A stretch of DNA of 64,000 bases, taken from positions 1 through 64,000 of the forward strand of contig CAJFVX010000012.1 of NCBI GenBank assembly GCA_904420585.1, in the 5' to 3' direction. Each line of letters starts with the position of its first letter. Position 1 is the first letter of the stretch. A program made the translations under genes and the position numbers. Positions 24,001 through 32,207 of the stretch are shown here, piece by piece. Under the pieces are notes generated by a model, which was not told the origin of the DNA, ran no database searches, and was given only the letters and a program-made list of their open reading frames with translations. The DNA comes from Candidatus Howiella intestinavium (GTDB lineage: Bacteria > Bacillota > Clostridia > Oscillospirales > Acutalibacteraceae).

Positions 24001-26216
24001 GCATCGACTATATCGAGTTTACGCCTGTCTACTCTGAGGCTCCCCAGCTGATGGAGGCCGAGGCAGAGAATATGACGGCCACCGGCGACACGGCGCTGCA
24101 GCAGACCGACGCGGCCGAGGCCAGCGGCGGCAGCCTGGTCAGCGTATCCGGCGCCACGGGTGGTTCCACCGTGACCCTGCCCATCCAGGTAAGCCGGCCC
24201 GGCGCCATGCAGCTGACCCTCCAGTATCAGACCGACCCGGCCGGCCCCATCCTGCGGATTACCGACAGCGACGGCCTGCTGGATGTGACGGTGGATACCT
24301 ACGGGGCCTCGGCGGGCATCGCCACGGCCGACCTGGGCGAGGTCACTTTCCAGGCCGCCGGCGAAAAGGAACTGTACCTGACGGTGGGCGGATTCAACAA
24401 GAGCAACAAGGCCGACAGCTACAGCTACGGCATCGACGCTTTGCAGATGGTGTCCAGCCCCGGCGTGACGGCGTCTCAGAACGGCGCGGTTCTCACGGTG
24501 GGGGATACGCTGGATCTTTCGGAAATCATCACCCCCTCCCATATGCTTTCCAGCTATATGACGCCGGGCAGCCTGCGGTGGCAGGTTTACTCCGAAACCG
24601 CCTTTGACGTGGCCGAGGTGGATGCCGCCGGACAGCTGACGGCCAACTCGGTGGGTACGGCCGTCCTGCGGGTGAGCAACCAGTACGCCCCCACGGCCTA
24701 TGTGGATTATACCGTCACCGTCCTGCCCGACGATGCGCCGGCAGCCGTGAAAGAGGCGGCCGAGGCCATTGCGTCCCTGGGCGCGGCCACGGCTACGGAG
24801 GAATTTAAAGCCGCCCTTACAGAGGCGGAGAACCTGTATAAGGCCCTGCGTGAAAACGAGCAGCAGCAGGTGACCAGCGGCTATCTGCTCACCGCCGCCC
24901 GGGTATCCTATGACAATCTGGTATCCCAGGATCCCGGCGAGGGCCTGCAGGCCGTCAACTATCTGGAGGACCTGGACTATACCGGCCAGGGTACCTTTAC
25001 CGAGGGCACCTGTCCCAGCGGCTCCCATAAGATTCAGTTTGCCAAGGACGGGGAGATCTACGAGCACGGCATGGGCTTTGAGCCCCCGGATGGCTATGAC
25101 GGCGCCCTGCTGGTGCCCATCCCCGAGGGCGTGGACATCTTCTATGCCAGGGTAGGTATTGACTGGGCCATGTCCCAGAACAACGAATACGACCAGCTCA
25201 ACTATCTCACCTTCTACATCGACGGGGAGCAGATGGCCCAGACCGGCCAGCTGAAGAGCAACTATGTGGACGGCCAGTGGGTGGATACCAACATCTATGA
25301 TGTGGAAATCGAAATCCCCGACGGCGCGAAGTGGCTGTATATCGAGAACTTCATCGGCAACCACCGCAACTGCGACCACATCCTGCTGGCCGACGCCCAG
25401 TTTAAGAGCGATGCGGCCGCCAATGTGGAAGCCCTCATCCGGGAGATTGCGCCGGACAATGTAAACCTGGAGCACTGGAGCGAGGAGACGGCCGAGAAGA
25501 TCCGCACGGCCGAGGCCGCCTATATCGCCCTGACCCCCGAAGAGCGGGCTCTGGTCAGCAACTTTGACGCCCTGGTATCCCACCGCCGCACCCATGCGGG
25601 CTTTGGCCGGCTGGAGCTGAGCGAAGACCAGCTGGCCCAGGTGGACGCGGTAGACGCCGCCATCGGCGCCGTCCAGACCGCTGGCCGGCGGGGCGTCTCC
25701 ACGGTGGCCCTGGCCGAAGCGGCCAAAGAGGCCTTTGACGGCCTGGGCGCCACCCTGCAGGACTATGTGTCCGACGTTTTCCGGCTGTATGAAGCCCAGT
25801 GGTGGATCGAGGACAATGCCGCCGACCTGGAAGCCGCAGAACCGGTCTACGACCAGATTGCGGCCCTGCCCGAGACGGTGAGCGAATCCGACCGGCCGGC
25901 GGTAGAAGCCGCCCGTGCCGCCTACAACAACCTGACCTCTGCCCAGCAGGCCCTGGTGGATAACCTGGATGTCCTGGTGGCGGCTGAGGAGCAGCTGGGC
26001 GGCGGCGAGCCTGTCCGCGGCGACGGCGACTACAACGGCAACGGCGTTGTGGATATTCAGGACGTCATGTCTGCCTGCCGGGTGCTGGCCCGGTCGCATG
26101 CGGGTACAGTTCCTACCAAGGAAGAACTGGCTGCTGTGGACATGGACGGCGACAAGGATGTGGATATCCAGGATATTATGCTTATCTGCCGGGTTATCGC
26201 TGCCAAGAACCAGTAA
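21045..26216 (+). CDS. Giant secreted GH36-like (clan D) glycosidase with NPCBM, CBM-like, FIVAR-like and dockerin modules
   Basis: A 1723-residue protein with a signal peptide (1-34). Residues 40-360 form a supersandwich and 365-700 a TIM barrel with VDMVMIDDLWN (D401/D402) and KMFGIWYSL, as in alpha-galactosidase-like GH36/GH27 enzymes. Candidate catalytic acids are D487 (MIDLTEFWQ) and D554 (MTDNGW). Downstream come CBM-like sandwiches (846-990, 1003-1135), an Ig-like domain (1136-1230), a FIVAR-like helical module, an NPCBM domain (about 1303-1452), more helical spacers, and a type I dockerin (about 1660-1723). The nucleophile region does not match the KWDMN of classic GH36, so the specificity is open. 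AGGAGG precedes the ATG. It is likely controlled by the upstream AraC regulator, and a terminator follows. Confidence 0.85.
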   Translation: MQHRKKRMHRAIAWALAAALGLSCFGGLPAVAADTSVSAAEGQVTGGEAAVIREDGDSWTLENQAVRLGLAFTDGSLRMTSFYNKAAEREYLTADDETNYLFSYDWAGYENGSGAVEASKQTVSSADGKWEMVGSPTVEDVTTRNYDLDTLELGQSLEIVLQHATAGMQVTLQFEIYNGVGGIHYQTFIKNTGAEKMVITESDVISLNMPNDAHYLHYINARSSSSGGAENATWKTTTGSLNFENKAGNLNGRNALCVYESGDGWWMMPETNWRTQIGPENYGDTPSKTNTNPEFASISCWDTDSTQQVMVRTHPESVQLTLKPDEEYQYIGVNLTAFKGDVVDGKMAAEEHFRLRYKYHDTTTILNTNDWDYNSKSTFEYMRDVIIPQAVKANVDMVMIDDLWNVNRDSIEAVPKFKSLSELGQMIRDNGKMFGIWYSLTGDGHNKGRDLADPDQWYGNEKEGITGKKELIETLINEYKMDHQMIDLTEFWQNTQETDYSSPCDNVYRKNTNVNNWLNELVAEYPNYLVKLTNEVDVYPTQGNRATGLLHMTDNGWVVHNAGLSGGMAAMVNSFGYLPLNSTYSSGAVDGTMNQYYHYMFARNVKLNTDPGGPTWTDHGVQLMATFNDWRKGARIKELTDNVVTRPCYLGEGWDSNDGADWISNGVNGPYAWMYTDADRSRALMLATSYNGNSSVQFTADTRWLDADKNYLVADVTLDDTGSFTYAYKGLYSGAQLTEEGFLVDLSESTSGGKAYWFEAVGEDTMQVVYADEKIETYESSVSGDVMTVKVTGQPDTMGTVIVANSAENTGRVVSIQLDENGEATLEIPADKLYAPQGGQAGLGRATRVEFEGWYKNGEIQSSPGVVVNATAGDDSGSVGASGNDYRTVTFQNAGDWVGGTLSIPTPGKYQVTVAFKSNEKTGLSGIGTGDEPIGDVVDMSDAGIYAVNRIFTQSIEVEFAEAGDQLIKIFCMGKGSNSSSSLSLRIDYIEFTPVYSEAPQLMEAEAENMTATGDTALQQTDAAEASGGSLVSVSGATGGSTVTLPIQVSRPGAMQLTLQYQTDPAGPILRITDSDGLLDVTVDTYGASAGIATADLGEVTFQAAGEKELYLTVGGFNKSNKADSYSYGIDALQMVSSPGVTASQNGAVLTVGDTLDLSEIITPSHMLSSYMTPGSLRWQVYSETAFDVAEVDAAGQLTANSVGTAVLRVSNQYAPTAYVDYTVTVLPDDAPAAVKEAAEAIASLGAATATEEFKAALTEAENLYKALRENEQQQVTSGYLLTAARVSYDNLVSQDPGEGLQAVNYLEDLDYTGQGTFTEGTCPSGSHKIQFAKDGEIYEHGMGFEPPDGYDGALLVPIPEGVDIFYARVGIDWAMSQNNEYDQLNYLTFYIDGEQMAQTGQLKSNYVDGQWVDTNIYDVEIEIPDGAKWLYIENFIGNHRNCDHILLADAQFKSDAAANVEALIREIAPDNVNLEHWSEETAEKIRTAEAAYIALTPEERALVSNFDALVSHRRTHAGFGRLELSEDQLAQVDAVDAAIGAVQTAGRRGVSTVALAEAAKEAFDGLGATLQDYVSDVFRLYEAQWWIEDNAADLEAAEPVYDQIAALPETVSESDRPAVEAARAAYNNLTSAQQALVDNLDVLVAAEEQLGGGEPVRGDGDYNGNGVVDIQDVMSACRVLARSHAGTVPTKEELAAVDMDGDKDVDIQDIMLICRVIAAKNQ

Positions 26217-26244
26217 ACGATTCATCGGATATATCCTGACAAAA

Positions 26245-26284
26245 AGGCCTCCGGCTGCCGGAAAACGGCGGCCGAAGGCCTTTC
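26245..26284 (+). terminator. Terminator after the GH36-like gene
   Basis: AGGCCT-containing imperfect stem around GAAAA, followed by TTTCC; 30 bases after the stop codon. Confidence 0.7.
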
Positions 26285-26412
26285 CTGCAGGGGGAAATGA
26301 CAGGAAACGGATGTATTTTAGCAAGCTGAATATTGGATTTGCCCTGGGGCCGGCCGGCAGGATGTTTTCGTCTGTTTGCGGCTGCAGGCCGAAGAAACCT
26401 AAAAGGAAAACA

Positions 26413-26441
26413 TTGCAAAAAAGAAACAGATTTGTTATACT
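26413..26441 (+). promoter_or_regulatory. Promoter of the second araC gene
   Basis: TTGCAA (26413-26418), 17-base spacer, TATACT (26436-26441), 23 bases before the ATG. Confidence 0.7.
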
Positions 26442-26464
26442 GGTACCCAGAGAGGGTGAAGGGA

Positions 26465-27319
26465 ATGGATATTGAATATCAGTTTAAATATACGCCCCAT
26501 CCGGATCCGGCGGAATTTCGCAACCACACCCACAATGCCTGTGAACTGCTTTATTTTCTGGATGGGTCGGGGCAGTATCTGGTGGAGGGCACCCCCTATG
26601 AAATCCGTCCCCAGACGCTGATGATCATGCGGCCGGGGGAAATGCATTACGCCCTGCTGCGGGCCGATCACCCTTACCGGCGGGTGTGTGTGAACTTTAC
26701 CGAAAGCGTCCTGGAATCCCTGGATCCCACCGGGCTGCTGCTGCGCCCCTTTCACAAGCGGGAGTTGGGGCAAAACAACCAGTATGAGGAACGGACGGCG
26801 GACATCCGGTTTATCGAACAGTGCCTGCTGAAAATGGACGAGGCCGATTTGTCAACCGACTATGGATATCTGCTGGTTCGTTCCAACCTGTACGCCGCCC
26901 TCTGCGAGGTGTACAAGGGGTACCAGTGCCTGGAGCAGCTGGAGCTGTCCAACTGTGCCAGCGGCGATTTGATGTATGAGGTCATCCGGTATATCAACCA
27001 GAATCTGTGCGCGGACTTGTCCCTGCCCGTGCTGGAAAAGCGCTTTTTTATCAGCAAGCAATATCTGAACCAGCGGTTTAAAAAGGCCACCGGCACCACC
27101 GTATGGGATTACATACTGACCAAGCGGCTGATTCTGGCCAACCAGCTTATGGATGAGGGCAAACCGGCCACCGCCGCCGCCTTTGCCAGCGGCTTCAGCG
27201 ATTACTCCTCCTTCTACCGGGCCTACAAGGCCAAATTTCATATTTCCCCCCGCCAGCGGGGCCAGGGCCCTGTGGGTATTACCGACACCGACGCCCCCCG
27301 GGGCAGGCAGCGCTCTTGA
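26465..27319 (+). CDS. AraC family transcriptional regulator (second copy)
   Basis: A 284-residue protein. The ATG at 26465 is preceded by GAGGGTGAAGGG and a good promoter; a longer in-frame start at 26333 would place that promoter inside the gene. An N-terminal cupin sensor (FRNHTHNACELLYFLDGSGQ; MIMRPGEMHYALL) is followed by the two-HTH AraC domain (about 175-270; SKQYLNQRFKKATGT; FASGFSDYSSFYRAYKAKFH). It differs in sequence from the regulator at 19813 and flanks the same glycosidase gene, so both may serve it or unlinked glycan genes. An IS200-type element begins right after its stop. Confidence 0.9.
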   Translation: MDIEYQFKYTPHPDPAEFRNHTHNACELLYFLDGSGQYLVEGTPYEIRPQTLMIMRPGEMHYALLRADHPYRRVCVNFTESVLESLDPTGLLLRPFHKRELGQNNQYEERTADIRFIEQCLLKMDEADLSTDYGYLLVRSNLYAALCEVYKGYQCLEQLELSNCASGDLMYEVIRYINQNLCADLSLPVLEKRFFISKQYLNQRFKKATGTTVWDYILTKRLILANQLMDEGKPATAAAFASGFSDYSSFYRAYKAKFHISPRQRGQGPVGITDTDAPRGRQRS

Positions 27320-27333
27320 CTTTGCAATCAAAA

Positions 27334-28045
27334 CCACGCCCAAAGGACGTGGTATGAAGAATAAGCCCTAAAAGGGCATAATACCAGCAGCGCCTAAAGG
27401 CGCACAATGAGAAACGCCAACCGCACTTTGGTTAGGCGTTTCTTTCTTACATGTCTTCTAAATCTTTAAAGGGATCTTCATACTCTTTGAAGCTCAGCTG
27501 ATCCATAATCTGGTCTTCTCTCTCCTGTTCCTGGATATATTTCTGGATGGCTTTTTTGTTCCCTCCTACCGTACTGACATAGTATCCTTTTGCCCAGAAT
27601 ACTCTTCGTCCATATTTGTACTTTAGGTTTGCATGCCTCTCGAATATCATCAACGTGCTTTTCCCTTTCAAATACCCCATGAACTCTCCTACGCTCAATT
27701 TTGGCGGTATGGATAGCAACATGTGTATATGATCGGGCATTGCATGGGCTTCTATGATTTCTACGTGTTTATATTCACATAGTCTTCTCAGTATTTTCCC
27801 TATGTCTGTCCTTAACTTCCCATATATCACTTTCCTGCGATACTTTGGTATGATTACTATGTGGTATTGACACTTCCATTTTGTATGTGATAAACTTTGC
27901 TCGTCCATTCGGACCGACCTCCTTTGTTTTCTGTGCGGTTGGCGTTACCCGCACTTATTATATCAAAGGAGGTCTTTTTTTCTTTAATTGTCGCTATCGC
28001 TTTCCCGCTCTCCACCGGCTTAGCCGGTGGTTGGCCTTACAATGC
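27334..28045 (-). mobile_element. IS200/IS605-family insertion sequence
   Basis: A single-transposase element of the HUH-Y1 class. At its 3' side are short hairpins (27334-27352, 27365-27377, 27390-27403, 27411-27442), several with CCTAAAGG-type centres. At its 5' side is the hairpin CCACCGGCTTAGCCGGTGG. The 12-mer CGCCAACCGCAC at 27415-27426 is complementary to GTGCGGTTGGCG at 27936-27947. Exact termini cannot be fixed by eye because these elements lack terminal repeats and target duplications. Confidence 0.7.
27447..27908 (-). CDS. tnpA: IS200/IS605-family transposase TnpA
   Basis: A 153-residue Y1 HUH transposase. It opens TKWKCQYHIVIIPKYRRKVI, carries the HUH pair in MPDHIHMLLSIPPKLS and has the likely catalytic Tyr in KKAIQKYIQEQE. 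It would cut and rejoin single-stranded DNA at hairpin ends. AAAGGAGG is found upstream of the ATG, and GATATAAT on the minus strand is a candidate -10. The frame is full length and uninterrupted, so it is probably active. No TnpB gene accompanies it. It lies between the araC gene and the EamA transporter gene, damaging neither. Confidence 0.93.
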   Translation of the reverse strand: MDEQSLSHTKWKCQYHIVIIPKYRRKVIYGKLRTDIGKILRRLCEYKHVEIIEAHAMPDHIHMLLSIPPKLSVGEFMGYLKGKSTLMIFERHANLKYKYGRRVFWAKGYYVSTVGGNKKAIQKYIQEQEREDQIMDQLSFKEYEDPFKDLEDM

Positions 28046-28082
28046 AAAACACGCCGTGAGGAACTCCTCACGGCGTGTTTTT
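28046..28082. terminator. Bidirectional terminator at the end of the EamA gene
   Basis: AAAACACGCCGTGAGGA with its complement, flanked by T and A tracts; 27 bases after the transporter stop on the minus strand. Confidence 0.85.
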
Positions 28083-28108
28083 ATATACAGGTATACGGGC
28101 GGAACGTC

Positions 28109-29002
28109 CTATCCGGCGGAGACTTTCCGGCGGGGCCGGCACGGCTCCTTTACGGCCATCAGAATGGCCGCAGCGGCCAGGATAAGCAGGCTGCCCACAA
28201 TTTTCTGCCACCGGATTTCCTCTCCCAGAAAGAGCCAGCCGGATACACTGCAGGAGATGGGCTCGAAGAGGCAGAAAATCGCGGCGGTGGTGGCGCTGAG
28301 ATACCGGATGCCCACCTGCAGGAGAATCACGGCCAAAAGGGAGGTGCAGACGGCGATGACAAGGGTATAGGCAAAAGCCTTTGGCGGCAGGGCAAAAACA
28401 ATTTTCCGGGTGGGGATATTGTATAGGAGCATGCCGGCGGCTACGGCGATGGCCATGTAAAAGGAGTTTTTATAGGGGCTGATGTCCTTGAGCCGGGTTT
28501 TGTCCAGCCCCACCATGTACAAGGCGTAGGTGAACCCGGAGACCACCGCCAGGATGATGCCGGTAAGCGCCCCGCTCTGTCCCTTTTCCAGAAAGAAGAG
28601 TATGCCGCAGACGGCCATAACCAGGACGGCGCTTTTGACAAGGCCCAGCCGTTCCTTAAAAAATATCCGGCAGAGGAGGGCCACAAACACCGGATACAAA
28701 AAGTGCAGGGTGGTGGAAATGCCGATGCCGGCGTAGGGGTAGGCGGAGTAGAGCATCAGGGTGGTGGCCCCCCGGCCCAGTACCCCGAAAAGGACGACGC
28801 AGCTGAGCGTCCGCCCGGACAGCCGGAAATCTTCCCGCCGGATGAGCAGGATAAGGAACAGGATGGGCACCACCAGCAGGTTCCGGTAGAAGGTCAGGGT
28901 CTCCGGGGTGCTGCCCATGTCATAGGTCTTGGAGGCCAGCACCGGCGTGAAGCCGAACAGCAGCGCCGACAGAATGGTGGCCGCAATCCCTTTTGCTTTC
29001 AT
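28109..29002 (-). CDS. EamA/DMT-superfamily transporter
   Basis: A 297-residue membrane protein with about ten helices in two EamA repeats (ILSALLFGFTPVLASKTYDM to FLEKGQSG, then ALTGIILAVVSGFTYALYMV to ILAAAAILMAV). The ATG at 29002 (MKAKGIAATIL) has GGGAGGG upstream. The family exports amino acids, nucleotide-related compounds or other metabolites, or imports sugars; the substrate cannot be read from sequence. It is the last gene of a minus-strand run after the RlmI-like methyltransferase, but a hairpin lies between them. Confidence 0.88.
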   Translation of the reverse strand: MKAKGIAATILSALLFGFTPVLASKTYDMGSTPETLTFYRNLLVVPILFLILLIRREDFRLSGRTLSCVVLFGVLGRGATTLMLYSAYPYAGIGISTTLHFLYPVFVALLCRIFFKERLGLVKSAVLVMAVCGILFFLEKGQSGALTGIILAVVSGFTYALYMVGLDKTRLKDISPYKNSFYMAIAVAAGMLLYNIPTRKIVFALPPKAFAYTLVIAVCTSLLAVILLQVGIRYLSATTAAIFCLFEPISCSVSGWLFLGEEIRWQKIVGSLLILAAAAILMAVKEPCRPRRKVSAG

Positions 29003-29018
29003 GTTTTCCCTCCCAAAA

Positions 29019-29048
29019 GGGCTCCCGGGCACAGAGGACCCGGGAGCC
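29019..29048 (-). terminator. Hairpin between the methyltransferase and EamA genes
   Basis: GGCTCCCGGG paired with CCCGGGAGCC around a loop, followed on the minus strand by CTTTTGGG. The weak T run means some read-through is likely. Confidence 0.6.
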
Positions 29049-29082
29049 GGTATTTCATATTTACCTGTCAGGGACATTCCCC

Positions 29083-30279
29083 TCAATATTCCCCGCAGAC
29101 CTGGAAAATGTAGAATTTGAGATAGTAGGAGGCGTCGGCCGCCCAGAGAATGGGATGGTCCGGGGACTGGGTGCGGAATTCCACCTGCCGCAGCCGCCTG
29201 TGGGCGTCCTTGGCCGCCTGGCGGATGACGTTGGTAAACAGCTCATAGGTCATGAAGTGGGAGCAGGAGCAGGTGGCCAGATACCCGCCCTCCCGCAGCA
29301 GCTTCATGGCCCGCAGGTTGATTTCCCGGTAGCCTTTAGACGCGTTTTTCACCGAGTGCTGGGATTTGGTAAAGGCCGGCGGATCCAGGATGATGACGTC
29401 GAATCTTTCCCCCTGGCGCTCCAGCTGGGGCAGCAGCTGGAAAACGTCGGCGCACTGGAATTTTACCACATTTTCCATGCCGTTCAGGACGGCGTTCCTT
29501 TCGGCCTGGCGAACCCCTAACTCGGAGGCGTCCACCCCCAGGACTTCCGCCGCCCCGCCCTTGGCGGCGTTGAGGGCAAAGGAACCGGTGTGGGTAAAGC
29601 AGTCCAGAACCTTCGCCTCCTGACAGAGCTGCTGGATGGCCAGACGGTTGTATTTCTGATCCAGAAAAAAACCGGTTTTCTGGCCGTTTTCCACGTCCAC
29701 CTCATACCGGATGCCGTTTTCCTCGATTTCCACTGCCGTATCGAAGGCGGGGCCGATGAAGCCCTTGACCCGCTCCATCCCCTCCTTCAGGCGCACCTTG
29801 GCATCGCTGCGCTCGTATATGCCCCGGACGGCCACCCCGTCGGCGGCCAGGACTTCCCGCAGCAGCCGGAGGATGGTTCCCTTCAGCCGGTCGATGCCCA
29901 GGGCCAGGGACTCCACCACCACCACATCGGCAAACTTGTCCACCACCAGGCCGGGCAGGAAGTCGGCCTCCCCGAAGATTAGGCGGCAGCTGGACGTATC
30001 CACCGTTTTCCTGCGGTATTCCCAAGCCCTCTGCACCCGCTGGCGCAGGAAGCTTTCGTCCATAACCTGTTCCGGCCGCCGGGTCATCATGCGGATGCGG
30101 ATGGTGGAATGGAGGTTGATAAAGCCTTTTCCCAGGGGGTATCCGTTAAAATCCGCCACATCCAGGATATCGCCGTTTGCAAACTCTCCCTCCACCCGGT
30201 CGATTTCATTGTCGTAAATCCACATGCCGCCGGCCTTCATAGACCGGCCCTCGCCTTTTTTCAGGAATGCTGTCGCCAT
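29083..30279 (-). CDS. RlmI-like class I SAM-dependent rRNA (cytosine-C5) methyltransferase
   Basis: A 398-residue protein with an N-terminal PUA-like domain (KKGEGRSMKAGGMWIYDNEI), a central EEHEE domain and a C-terminal Rossmann methyltransferase. SAM-binding motif I is VLDCFTHTGSFALNAAKGG, and motif IV is DVIILDPPAFTKS, typical of RlmI (23S rRNA m5C1962 in E. coli). The ATG at 30279 gives MATAFLKKGEGRS and fits the family length. It is downstream of adenine deaminase on the same strand with a 70-base gap and no evident terminator, so co-transcription is likely. Confidence 0.9.
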   Translation of the reverse strand: MATAFLKKGEGRSMKAGGMWIYDNEIDRVEGEFANGDILDVADFNGYPLGKGFINLHSTIRIRMMTRRPEQVMDESFLRQRVQRAWEYRRKTVDTSSCRLIFGEADFLPGLVVDKFADVVVVESLALGIDRLKGTILRLLREVLAADGVAVRGIYERSDAKVRLKEGMERVKGFIGPAFDTAVEIEENGIRYEVDVENGQKTGFFLDQKYNRLAIQQLCQEAKVLDCFTHTGSFALNAAKGGAAEVLGVDASELGVRQAERNAVLNGMENVVKFQCADVFQLLPQLERQGERFDVIILDPPAFTKSQHSVKNASKGYREINLRAMKLLREGGYLATCSCSHFMTYELFTNVIRQAAKDAHRRLRQVEFRTQSPDHPILWAADASYYLKFYIFQVCGEY

Positions 30280-30349
30280 TCTATCTATCCTTTCCGGGCA
30301 GCAGGGCTGTCCAGCCGCCGTATTTGCTTTCTTTCGTACTGTCTGCGGC

Positions 30350-32158
30350 CTACGCTTCCTCCCCTGTCTCCAGCGGCACAAAGCGGAAGGCGGTGCAGTC
30401 CACCAGCCCCCGGTCGGTCAGGCGCAGCTCGGGCAGGCAGGCCAGGGGGATGAGGGCCATGGTCATAAAGGGGGAGGGCAGGGTGCAGCCGATCTGCTTC
30501 CAGGCCTCCTCCAGCCCGGCCACCAGTCCGGCCATCTCGGCTGCCGGCTTGTCGTTCATAAGCCCGGCGATGGGCAGGGGGGCGCAGCCCAGCACCTTGC
30601 CGTCCTGCACCGCCGCCATACCGCCGCCGCATTGGATGAGGGTGTTGGCCGCCAGGGCCATATCGGCGTCGTTTGTGCCCATGACCAGCAGGTTGTGGGC
30701 GTCGTGGGCCACCGTACTGGCCAGGGCCCCCCGCTTGATGCCGAAGCCCTTGACAAAGCCCACCCCCTTGGCGCCGGTTGCATGGTGCCGCTCGAAGACC
30801 ACCGTTTTCAGAACGTCCTGTTCCGTATCGCTTTCCAGCTTCCCGTCCTGTACCTTCAGGGTCACATGCTTTTCATAATCCCCCACCCGGGCCGGTATGA
30901 CCTGGATAGCCCGGATTTCCACCTCGTCCTTGCCTGCGGGGGCGGGGACGACAAAGCTTTCGGGGGTGATGGCATCCTTTATATGCATGGAGTGCAGGGC
31001 CTGCTCCGGGTAGGCGTAGGGGGGGAGTTCTGCCAGCATCCGGCCCTTTTCGGCCACTATCTCCCCGTCGATGAGCACCCGGGTGACCGCAAACCGTTCC
31101 AGATCCTCCAGGAAAACCATGTCGGCGCACTTGCCGGGGGTGATGCTGCCCAGTTCATGATCCATCTGGTAGCACTGGGCGGTGTTGATGGTGGCCATCT
31201 GGATGGCCGTCACGGGGTCGATGCCCTCCTCCACCGCCCGGCGGAGGATGTGGTCCATGTGCCCCAGGGCGGTCAGGGTGTGGGGGTGGGTGTCGTCAGA
31301 TATGAGGCAGGCAAAACGGGTGTCCACCGTGTGTTCGGTAATGGCCTTTGCCACCTCATGCAGGTCGTGCCAGGCGCTGCCCTCCCGCAGCTGGGCGTAC
31401 ATCCCCAGGCGCATTTTGGCCAGGGCGTCCTCGGCCCGGGTGGATTCATGGCAGCAGCGGATGCCGCTGGCGATGTAGGCGTTGAGCCCCGGCCCGGTCT
31501 CGGGCATGGAGTAGTGGCCGGTGACGATTTTATCCGCCTTTAAGGTCGCGCCCACAATGTCGTGGGCGTGGTCGGAGCCGCTGAGAATACCGGGGAAGTT
31601 CATCATCTCCCCCAGGCCCACCATGCGCTCCCAGCCCATGGCGGCGGCCACGTCGGCCGGGCCCACAAAGCTGCCCGTGTCCTCAAAGCCGGGGACGGCC
31701 GGCACGCAGGAGGGCATGACGAACATGGTCTTTAAGGGCGACCGGGCGGCGTCGTCCATCATCCATTTGACCCCCTCCGGCCCCAGCACATTGCAGATTT
31801 CGTGGGGGTCGGGGTAGATGCCGGTGGTGCCGTGGGGGATGACCGCCTTGGCGTACTCCCCCGCACTGAGCATGGAGGATTCAATATGGATGTGGCCGTC
31901 CAGGAAGCCGGGGGCGATGTACTGTCCCGCCGCGTCCAGAACGTCGGTGTCCGGCCCGATGCAGTGGCCTACATCCCCCACCATGGCGATGCGTCCCCTG
32001 GCTATGGCCACGCCTATATCCTCCTGAACCTCGGCGGTGCAGACGTTGACAAGCCTTGCGTGGAGAATCACCCGTTCGGCCGGTTCCCGGCCGCCGGCCA
32101 CGGCCGCCAGGGTGCGGCTGGCCTCCCAAAGGGGTACCTTGCAGAATACGTTGCGCAT
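30350..32158 (-). CDS. ade: Adenine deaminase
   Basis: A 602-residue amidohydrolase that converts adenine to hypoxanthine and ammonia in purine salvage. The ATG at 32158 is preceded by AAAGGAG. Metal-binding GHIHIESSM, the PHGTTGIYPDPHEICNV segment, CHESTRAEDAL, ISDDTHPHTL and SITPGKCADMVFLEDL are all characteristic, as is the C-terminal VAHDAHNLLVMGTNDADM. The length is normal for clostridial Ade. It is preceded by trmO with a 49-base gap and followed by the rRNA methyltransferase gene, all minus strand. No purine riboswitch is visible. Confidence 0.95.
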   Translation of the reverse strand: MRNVFCKVPLWEASRTLAAVAGGREPAERVILHARLVNVCTAEVQEDIGVAIARGRIAMVGDVGHCIGPDTDVLDAAGQYIAPGFLDGHIHIESSMLSAGEYAKAVIPHGTTGIYPDPHEICNVLGPEGVKWMMDDAARSPLKTMFVMPSCVPAVPGFEDTGSFVGPADVAAAMGWERMVGLGEMMNFPGILSGSDHAHDIVGATLKADKIVTGHYSMPETGPGLNAYIASGIRCCHESTRAEDALAKMRLGMYAQLREGSAWHDLHEVAKAITEHTVDTRFACLISDDTHPHTLTALGHMDHILRRAVEEGIDPVTAIQMATINTAQCYQMDHELGSITPGKCADMVFLEDLERFAVTRVLIDGEIVAEKGRMLAELPPYAYPEQALHSMHIKDAITPESFVVPAPAGKDEVEIRAIQVIPARVGDYEKHVTLKVQDGKLESDTEQDVLKTVVFERHHATGAKGVGFVKGFGIKRGALASTVAHDAHNLLVMGTNDADMALAANTLIQCGGGMAAVQDGKVLGCAPLPIAGLMNDKPAAEMAGLVAGLEEAWKQIGCTLPSPFMTMALIPLACLPELRLTDRGLVDCTAFRFVPLETGEEA

Positions 32159-32207
32159 GAAAATCGACTCCTTTCTCATTGTAATGGCATAGAATATAAG
32201 GTCGGGG

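Noticed and set aside
23997-26324. 775-residue minus-strand open frame opposite the GH36-like gene
   Set aside because: Antisense shadow caused by high G+C third positions; the plus-strand frame has NPCBM and dockerin modules.
27334-27442. Regular short hairpins considered as a CRISPR array
   Set aside because: The units differ in sequence and length, there are no equal spacers or cas genes, and they flank an IS200 transposase.
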